A stretch of 40,934 nt of DNA, taken from positions 1 to 40,934 of the forward strand of contig VGRF01000035.1 in NCBI GenBank assembly GCA_016875395.1, given 5' to 3'. Source of the DNA: Deltaproteobacteria bacterium (GTDB taxonomy: Bacteria > Myxococcota_A > UBA9160 > UBA6930). Shown piece after piece: positions 35,870 to 40,934 of the stretch. The notes below the pieces were generated by a model. It had not been told where the DNA came from. It searched no databases and worked only from the letters and a program-made list of their open reading frames with translations. The number at the start of each line of letters is the position of its first letter. Within the stretch, counting starts at the first letter, position 1. Made by a program: the position numbers and the translations under genes.

Positions 35870-37623
35870 CGGGCCGGATCGAGGCGAATCACGACGGGCT
35901 GCCCGCGCTCGATCTGCCACGCGGGCGAGTTCGAGTTGCTCGTCCAAACGCGGCCCTCGGCGTCGAAGTCGAGCTCGCGCGTGTACGTCACGCGCGTCGG
36001 CAGCGGATACACCGTGAAGCGCTTCGCGTCGGGCTCGTAGCGAATCAGCGTGTCGCTGTTCGTGCCGCACACCCACACGTGCTGCGTGACGGGGTGAATC
36101 GCGAGCGCGTACGGCGTCTCGCCCGCGAGCGGCTGCGTCGGCAGCGCGATCTGCTCGAAGTGCTCCGTCGCAGGATCGAACCACGCGATGTGTCCCGTCG
36201 TGAAGCTCGGGATCCAGAGGCGGCCCTTCGCGTCGAAGCGCAGGCGCCGCGGGCCGGGGAACGGCGTCTCCCACAGCTTCACGGCGAGCGTCTCGGGATC
36301 GATGCGGCCGATGCGGTTCTCGTTCAGCTGCGAGAACCACACGCCGCCGTCGGGCGCGATGTCGATCCCGTAGGGCACGGGCATGTTGAAGCCGTCGGCG
36401 GACTCCGAGGCGTCGCCGCGCAGGTTGATCGCGTCGAACTTTTCGTCGAGCCAGAACATCGCCGGCATGAGCCGCAGCACGACTTCCTGCGCGAGCGTGC
36501 GCGCGGGCAGCCGCACGTGGGCTTGCTTGCTTGTTACGGGATCGAAGCGCCCGACGTGGTTCGAGGCGCTCATCGTGTACCAGATGCGCCCCTTGCGATC
36601 GAAGCGCAGCGTGTGCGGATAGATCCCGTCCGCGACCTCGTGGATCGCAAACGTCTTCGACTTCGGATCGAAGCGCGCGAGGCGATTGCCGATCGCGAGG
36701 GTGATCCAGACCGCGCCGTCGGGAGCGACCTGCAGCGAGTGCGGGCCGACGTGCGCGCTCGAAGCCTGCGACGGCGGGCGGTCTTCGCCGCCGAAGATCC
36801 CACCGAGCGCGACGCCCGCGACCTCGACGGGCCATGACTCGCGTTGGCCGTCGCCCGCGCGCGGATCGAGGCGAAACAGTGCGTCCTGTGCGCCATCGAC
36901 CGAGTAGAGCGTCCCGTCCGGGTGCGCGATCACATCGTGCTGCATCGAGGCGCGACCACCGAGGTCCCACTCCTCTATGACGGCGCGGCGCACCTCGGCG
37001 GGCGGCGGCGGCGCGAAGCGCTCCGCGTTCTCCCAGCCGCGGGTGAGCGCCGGCACCGCGTGCTTCGGGTCGTATGCCGCGTTGAACAGATCCGGCACGC
37101 GCGCGCGCAGGGCGCTCGGCAGCATCGCGCCGCGCCGGCCCATCAGCGCGAGGATCTTCTCCCAGTCCTCCGTGCTGCGAACGCGCCGCGTCCACGGCGC
37201 GCCCTGCTGGTGGCAGTACGTGCACTCGCGCTTCAGCAGGTGCTGCTCGCTCGCGCCGAGGTCGCGCATCGCGAGCGCGTACCAGTGGTGCGCGGGAAGC
37301 TGCGCGGCGACCTCGCCGGCGCGCGTGTGGCGAGTCGCGCGCAGCTCGAGCGGGCCGCTTGTTACGGCGTCGAGCCACGCGTCCTCCCAGCCGATGCGCC
37401 GCGCGCGCACGCGCCACGCGTCGCCACCCTCCGGCGTCGGCAACACGAACGCGCCGTCATCCCCGCTGAACACCGTGACGCGATAGGCCGGGTCGCCGCG
37501 CTCCGCGGTGACGTGCGCGCCCGCGATCGGCGCGCCGCTCGCGGCGTCGACGATGCGCCCGCCCAGCTCGGCATGCGCGAGCGCGGGCAAGAGCGCGAGG
37601 GCGAGTGCGGAGCTGCGACGCAT
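35866..37623 (-). CDS. Exported fusion: CarboxypepD_reg-like domain, CxxCH heme motif, streptogramin-lyase-like propeller
   Basis: A 585-residue secreted protein (signal peptide 1-18, ending AHA). Residues 19-97 form a carboxypeptidase-regulatory-like beta sandwich (GGRIVDAASGAPIAGAHVTA). Residues 134-138 read CTYCH, the covalent c-heme signature, in a short helical segment with methionines nearby (M161, M167) as possible sixth ligands. From about 225 on, repeats of the form IDIAPDGGVWFSQLNENRIGRIDPET mark a Vgb/SMP-30-like beta-propeller. It is translationally coupled to the PQQ dehydrogenase, so it may pass electrons from it or bind its substrate. ATG 37623 is chosen at the signal peptide start; no other start fits. 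Confidence 0.85.
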   Translation of the reverse strand: MRRSSALALALLPALAHAELGGRIVDAASGAPIAGAHVTAERGDPAYRVTVFSGDDGAFVLPTPEGGDAWRVRARRIGWEDAWLDAVTSGPLELRATRHTRAGEVAAQLPAHHWYALAMRDLGASEQHLLKRECTYCHQQGAPWTRRVRSTEDWEKILALMGRRGAMLPSALRARVPDLFNAAYDPKHAVPALTRGWENAERFAPPPPAEVRRAVIEEWDLGGRASMQHDVIAHPDGTLYSVDGAQDALFRLDPRAGDGQRESWPVEVAGVALGGIFGGEDRPPSQASSAHVGPHSLQVAPDGAVWITLAIGNRLARFDPKSKTFAIHEVADGIYPHTLRFDRKGRIWYTMSASNHVGRFDPVTSKQAHVRLPARTLAQEVVLRLMPAMFWLDEKFDAINLRGDASESADGFNMPVPYGIDIAPDGGVWFSQLNENRIGRIDPETLAVKLWETPFPGPRRLRFDAKGRLWIPSFTTGHIAWFDPATEHFEQIALPTQPLAGETPYALAIHPVTQHVWVCGTNSDTLIRYEPDAKRFTVYPLPTRVTYTRELDFDAEGRVWTSNSNSPAWQIERGQPVVIRLDPAR

Positions 37624-37712
37624 CGCGCCACATCGTACGCCCGCACTCGCGCGAGATCGCTGCGGACTTGCGCTATGCGAGCCGATAGCTTGCGCGTGCC
37701 CGCGGAGCGTCA

Positions 37713-39020
37713 TTGAGCCAAGCCGACCCGAACTCGCCGCAGGACGCTCCCGTACGCGCACCGCGCTGGACCCGCGTCGTGCCTTGGCCCGCTCGCATGC
37801 CCGCCCTCACACCGCGGCAGTGGAAAGTCCTCGGGCTGCTCGGCGCGACCGAGTTCATCGATCATTTCGACGTGGGTCTGCTCTCGATCCTGCTCGTGCA
37901 GATCCAGGCGGGCCTCGGCGTCGCGGAGAACGAGATCGGCACGATCTCGGCGTGGATCCGCATGGGCGTGTTGCTCTCGCTCGCGGCGGGCGTGATCGCG
38001 GATCGCGTGGGTCGCCGCCGGCTGCTCCTCATCACGGTGATCGGCTTCTCGATCACGACGTTTCTGACGGCGTTCTCACGCACACCCGAGGAGTTCGCCG
38101 CGCTTCAGTTCCTCGGGCGCGCGTTTCTCTACGAGGAGACCGCGATCGCGATGGTGGTGGTGACCGAGGAGCTCGCCGCGAAGGACCGTGGCTTCGGCCT
38201 CGGCTTGTTAGGTGCGCTCGGCGCGTTCGGTCACGGCGCCGCCGCGATCTCGCTCAGCATCGTCGCGCACGTCCCGTTCGGCTGGCGGGCGCTCTACGCG
38301 ATCGGCGTGCTGCCGCTGCTCGGCCTCGCATGGCTGCGGCGCAATCTTCCAGAGACCGCACGCTTCGCCGCAACGAAGACCGCGGGCACGAAGTGGTGGC
38401 AGCCGCTCGCGGCGCTGTTCCGCGCATACCCGGGCCGCCTCAGCGCCGTGCTCGCCGTCGCGTTCTCGGTCGACTTCGCGAACAGCGCGGCGGTCGGCTT
38501 CATGGCGAAGACGCTGCAACAAGTGCACGGCTACGCGCCGGGCCAGGTCACGCTCCTCTACCTGCTCGGCGGCATGCTCGCGATCGCGGGCAACCAGGCG
38601 GCGGGGATCTGGAGCGATCGCGTGGGCCGGCGGCCGGTGCTGATCGTGCTGCTCGCGATCGCGGGCCTCGCGTTCGCCGGCTTCTACGACCTGCGCGGCT
38701 GGATCATCGTGCCGCTCTGGATCGCGCAGGTGTTCGCGCTGCAGGGCGCGGCGGTGATTCTGCGCGCGCTCGGCAGCGAGCTGTTCCCCACCTCGTATCG
38801 CAGCACCGCCTCTTCCGCGCGCCTCGCGGCTGCGGTGCTCGGCGGCTCGCTCGGGCTCATGCTCGAGTCAAAGCTCTACGACGTGCTCGGCTCGCACGCG
38901 GCGGCGATCAGCGCGCTGCTGCCCGGCTTCCTCGTCGCGATCCTGATCGTGTGGCTGTTCGTGCCCGAGTCCGCGCGGCGCGAGCTGGAAGAGGTTTCGC
39001 CCGAGCGCGCCGCTCCGTAA
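37713..39020 (+). CDS. MFS transporter (sugar/organic-acid porter type)
   Basis: A 435-residue permease with about 12 membrane segments. It has the loop motif ADRVGRRR after segment 2 and its second-half copy SDRVGRRP, plus PESARRELEE after the last segment. The pattern FIDHFDVGLLSILLVQIQAGLGV resembles carriers for organic or aromatic acids and sugars. The start is uncertain: TTG 37713 has a GGAG a few bases upstream; ATG 37797 would remove 28 polar residues and keep all helices. It is divergent from the heme-motif operon (90 bases), so substrate uptake and periplasmic oxidation could be linked. Confidence 0.82.
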   Translation: MSQADPNSPQDAPVRAPRWTRVVPWPARMPALTPRQWKVLGLLGATEFIDHFDVGLLSILLVQIQAGLGVAENEIGTISAWIRMGVLLSLAAGVIADRVGRRRLLLITVIGFSITTFLTAFSRTPEEFAALQFLGRAFLYEETAIAMVVVTEELAAKDRGFGLGLLGALGAFGHGAAAISLSIVAHVPFGWRALYAIGVLPLLGLAWLRRNLPETARFAATKTAGTKWWQPLAALFRAYPGRLSAVLAVAFSVDFANSAAVGFMAKTLQQVHGYAPGQVTLLYLLGGMLAIAGNQAAGIWSDRVGRRPVLIVLLAIAGLAFAGFYDLRGWIIVPLWIAQVFALQGAAVILRALGSELFPTSYRSTASSARLAAAVLGGSLGLMLESKLYDVLGSHAAAISALLPGFLVAILIVWLFVPESARRELEEVSPERAAP

Positions 39021-39045
39021 GTTGGGAGCACTTCGAGGGGGCGAG

Positions 39046-39729
39046 GTGGGAAGCGAGCGCTGGCGGCACATCCGCGCGTTCGCAGCGCGCTGCGTGTGCG
39101 CTGCGCTGCTCGCGTGCGCGGTCATCGCCTGCGAATCGCCGCCCGCGCGCCCCGTGACGACTCACGTCGTGCAGCGCGGCGAGAACCTCTACCGCATCGC
39201 GCTCCACTACGGCGTGAGCGTCGACGCGCTGATGCGCGAGAACGGCATCCGCGACCCGCGCACGCTCGAAGTGGGCGCGCGGCTGCGCATCCCGGGCGCG
39301 AAGCGCAGCGCGCCGCGGGAGCCGCTCGCGCGCGAGCTCGACGCCGAGGCGAAGGCGCTCGCGCTCGGCTGGCCCGTGCACGGCGTCGTCACCTCGGGCT
39401 TCGGCGTGCGCAATGGGCGCCCGCACGAAGGCATCGACATCAGCACGCGCGAAGGCGCGCCCGTGTGGGCCTCGGCGCCCGGCGTCGTGACCTTTTCGGG
39501 GCGCCTCGGCGGCTACGGCAACATCGTCGTGGTGAAGCACGACGCGCTCTACTCGACGGCCTACGCCCACAACAAGCGCAACCACGTCGAGAAGGGCGAG
39601 CGCGTCGAGCGCGGGCAACACATCGCCGACGTCGGCAAGACCGGGAATGCGCGCGCGCGCTTTCCGATCGTGCACTTCGAAGTGCGGCGCGGCGAGGAGC
39701 CGAGGAATCCGCTGCGCTATTTGCCATGA
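39046..39729 (+). CDS. NlpD-like lipoprotein: LysM plus M23-fold domain with altered active site
   Basis: A 227-residue envelope protein. A lipobox lies at VIAC (C29; LLAC at 21-24 is an alternative). LysM spans about 39-84 (HVVQRGENLYRIALHYGVSV) and an M23/LytM domain about 110-225. Zinc ligands H127 and D131 (RPHEGID), H175 and H210 remain, but the first histidine of the HxH motif is isoleucine (FPIVHFEV, I208), which should weaken or abolish peptidase activity. NlpD and EnvC-like proteins with degenerate sites activate amidases in cell separation. GTG 39046 has GAGGGGG upstream; TTG 39022 is an alternative. The MFS stop is 25 bases before 39046. Confidence 0.85.
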   Translation: MGSERWRHIRAFAARCVCAALLACAVIACESPPARPVTTHVVQRGENLYRIALHYGVSVDALMRENGIRDPRTLEVGARLRIPGAKRSAPREPLARELDAEAKALALGWPVHGVVTSGFGVRNGRPHEGIDISTREGAPVWASAPGVVTFSGRLGGYGNIVVVKHDALYSTAYAHNKRNHVEKGERVERGQHIADVGKTGNARARFPIVHFEVRRGEEPRNPLRYLP

Positions 39730-39763
39730 CTGCGCGCGCTGCGCTGCACGACGCGAGGGATCC

Positions 39764-40282
39764 GTGAGTGCCGAAGACCTGAAGCGCTTGATTCGCGACA
39801 TCCCCGACTTCCCGAAGCCGGGCATCCTGTTCCGCGACGTGACGCCGCTGCTGCTGCACGAGCCGGCGCTGCGCGCGGCGATCGACGCGCTCGCCGCGCC
39901 GTTCCGCGGCGCCGGCGTTCAGCGCGTGCTCGGCATCGAGTCGCGCGGCTTCATCTTCGGCGCGCCCGTCGCGCTCGCCCTCGGCGCGGGCTTCGCGCTC
40001 GTGCGCAAAGAGGGAAAGCTGCCGTTCGAGACGTTTGCCGCGTCGTACGCGCTCGAGTACGGCGAGGACCGCGTCGAGATGCACGTCGACGCCGTCTCGA
40101 AGGGACAACGCGTGCTCGTGGTCGACGACCTGATCGCGACCGGCGGTACCGCCGCGGCAGCCGTGAAGCTCGCACGCATGGCGGGCGGCGAAGTGGTCGG
40201 CGCGAGCTTCCTGATCGAGCTCTCGGCCCTCGGCGGGCGCCAGGCGATGGACGTGCGCTGCGAGGCGGTGCTGAAGTATTGA
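39764..40282 (+). CDS. apt: Adenine phosphoribosyltransferase
   Basis: A complete 172-residue enzyme that salvages adenine to AMP with PRPP. IRDIPDFPKPGILFRDVTPLL is the family start, GIESRGFIFGAPVAL binds the base/ribose side, KLPFET is the flexible lid, and VLVVDDLIATGGTAAA (117-132) is the PRPP loop. GTG 39764 follows GAGGGA at a proper distance; the longer open frame upstream is not used. It directly precedes the tRNA-Arg gene. Confidence 0.96.
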   Translation: MSAEDLKRLIRDIPDFPKPGILFRDVTPLLLHEPALRAAIDALAAPFRGAGVQRVLGIESRGFIFGAPVALALGAGFALVRKEGKLPFETFAASYALEYGEDRVEMHVDAVSKGQRVLVVDDLIATGGTAAAAVKLARMAGGEVVGASFLIELSALGGRQAMDVRCEAVLKY

Positions 40283-40311
40283 GCGCGGACTCCGGTAGGT
40301 TCCGCGCGCTC

Positions 40312-40388
40312 GCCCCCGTAGCTCAGACGGATAGAGCAGCGGTTTCCTAAACCGCGTGTCGTCGGTTCGACTCCGGCCGGGGGCGCCA
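40312..40388 (+). tRNA. tRNA-Arg (anticodon CCU)
   Basis: A full cloverleaf can be drawn. The acceptor arms are GCCCCCG (40312-40318) and CGGGGGC (40378-40384), followed by discriminator G and encoded CCA (40386-40388). The anticodon stem GCGGT/ACCGC encloses TTCCTAA, giving anticodon CCT (CCU) that reads AGG. The T-arm is GTCGG, TTCGACT, CCGGC with one G-U pair. AGG is rare in such GC-rich genomes, and this tRNA is a frequent phage attachment site, consistent with the integrase scar just downstream. Confidence 0.96.
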
Positions 40389-40596
40389 GCCGAACTCTGC
40401 GAGTTCCCTCAGCAATTCGGCGCGGTGCGCTCTCGGCGGTCGCTGCGACCGCGAGGGCAGGGGCCGTCTGGGGCCGTTCGGGTGCGTCGGATGCCACGGG
40501 CGCACCCGAGAAGTTGGCGAACGAGAGGTCCGCTTCCTCCCCGCGAAGTGCATGCGCGTAGACGCGAAGCGTGAGCGCAGGGTCCGCGTGCCCCCG
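40389..40596 (-). pseudogene. Tyrosine recombinase (integrase), C-terminal scar
   Basis: Reading the minus strand, bases 40593 down to about 40510 give GHADPALTLRVYAHALRG, the end of a phage integrase catalytic domain with the conserved histidine of the GH motif and the nucleophile tyrosine of VYAHAL. The coding trace stops abruptly at about 40596, where the upstream catalytic residues should be. The remaining frame runs without a stop into the tRNA, and its end there is not credible protein. It is therefore a remnant pointing at the tRNA, the position expected for an element integrated at this tRNA-Arg. Confidence 0.7.
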
Positions 40597-40759
40597 CTGC
40601 GGCGCCCGCACGCGCGTGATCTCGGCGCATCTTCCCCCAGATGCGGTCGCCGCGATCCTCGGATGCCTCGGCCTGCCGACGCGAGCGCCTCCGGCCACGC
40701 CGCCGCGAAGCGACGAGCTATGGGCGGACGACGGATTCGAGACGCACCTTCGCACCTGA
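40586..40759 (+). pseudogene. IS91-like transposase, C-terminal scar
   Basis: On the plus strand, 40589-40759 encodes CPRCGARTRVISAHLPPDA, then AILGCLGLPTRAPPATPPR and a short tail ending HLRT before TGA. The CPRCG zinc-knuckle followed by a proline-rich LGLPxRAPP tail is what IS91-type (Y2) transposases carry after their catalytic domain. Only this tail remains, joined back-to-back with the integrase scar at about 40590. The gene is inactive. Assignment rests on motif recall, not on alignment. Confidence 0.55.
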
Positions 40760-40863
40760 GGAGCCGCGAGCGCCGCGGCGGGCTGCGGAAGGCGGGCGTG
40801 CGCCCGCTCGCAGGGCGGGGGGCGCGGCGTCCCGTCGCCGCACCCGGATCGGCTTGATTTCCC

Positions 40864-40875
40864 CGCCTATAGGCG
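40864..40875. other. Palindrome, possible end of the IS remnant
   Basis: CGCCTATAGGCG is a perfect 12-base palindrome 105 bases after the transposase tail, preceded by CTTGATTTCCC, which is AT-rich relative to the region. IS91-like elements end in short hairpins near their terminus, so this may be one boundary of the scar. Bases 40876-40934 show nothing else. The other end is not visible. Confidence 0.25.
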
Positions 40876-40934
40876 ACGAAACGGTCCGGCGGTGCTGGAT
40901 TTGTCATAACGTTCGTTCGCGACCCAGCGGGAAA

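Noticed and set aside
39919-40907. Long minus-strand open frames across apt and the tRNA, including PAGVEPTTRG and RPRPESNRRHAV
   Set aside because: These strings come from reading the tRNA gene backwards and are common false annotations; apt on the plus strand is the real gene.

Overview
The window is about 41 kb of very GC-rich DNA (roughly 70% G+C by eye), almost all coding. The set of genes points to a Gram-negative, aerobic bacterium. There is a eukaryote-like glutaminyl-tRNA synthetase, lipoprotein signals, an NlpD-like LysM/LytM lipoprotein, tandem PilZ domains and a PQQ quinoprotein. An uncultured deltaproteobacterial-type lineage (Myxococcota, Binatota or similar) is my best guess. 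This is inference from gene content, not a phylogenetic result.

Layout. Positions 1-6822 (+): the tail of a cyclase-family protein, a cytochrome P450 of lower GC, a nitroreductase, two family III CoA-transferases, a nitronate monooxygenase-like protein and an LLM flavoprotein. 6819-8449 (-): a GHMP kinase behind an exported TlpA-like thioredoxin. 8501-8902: a VOC protein. 8979-11270 (-): a pair of unequal acyl-CoA dehydrogenases, divergent across a palindrome that fits the PsrA consensus from an exported metallo-beta-lactamase-fold protein and a membrane-anchored SGNH hydrolase (11389-13014). 13268-17240 (+): a third acyl-CoA dehydrogenase and a 923-residue winged-helix/ATPase regulator. 17343-21941: XRE-cupin regulator, MFS transporter, GST-like protein, HSL-type esterase, a possible small ORF and a double-PilZ protein. 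22028-24742 (-): prs and glnS, the housekeeping anchors. 24883-30622: two related zinc alcohol dehydrogenases flanking a DUF1214-like protein, a sulfotransferase and an SDR. 30666-33586 (-): a P450 overlapping a membrane TPR protein. 33896-37623 (-): a quinate/glucose-type PQQ dehydrogenase lipoprotein, coupled to an exported protein that joins a CxxCH heme motif to a beta-propeller. 37713-40282 (+): MFS transporter, NlpD-like lipoprotein and apt. 40312-40388: tRNA-Arg(CCU), followed by scars of a tyrosine integrase and an IS91-like transposase.

How the genes fit together. Two P450s, three acyl-CoA dehydrogenases, two CoA-transferases, several alcohol dehydrogenases/SDR, an esterase and flavin oxidoreductases suggest oxidative breakdown of hydrophobic substrates such as branched lipids, terpenoids or sterols: hydroxylation, oxidation to the acid, CoA activation, then beta-oxidation. 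No single complete pathway can be read from the window. The substrates are unknown.

Non-coding structure. Three places carry long hairpin repeats that share a GGGACGT core, two of them exactly between convergent genes. The hexamer TTGTTA/TAACAA occurs at least 15 times, although about two copies would be expected at this base composition. The best candidate for an undescribed system is the quinoprotein lipoprotein coupled to a heme-motif/propeller protein at 33896-37623.
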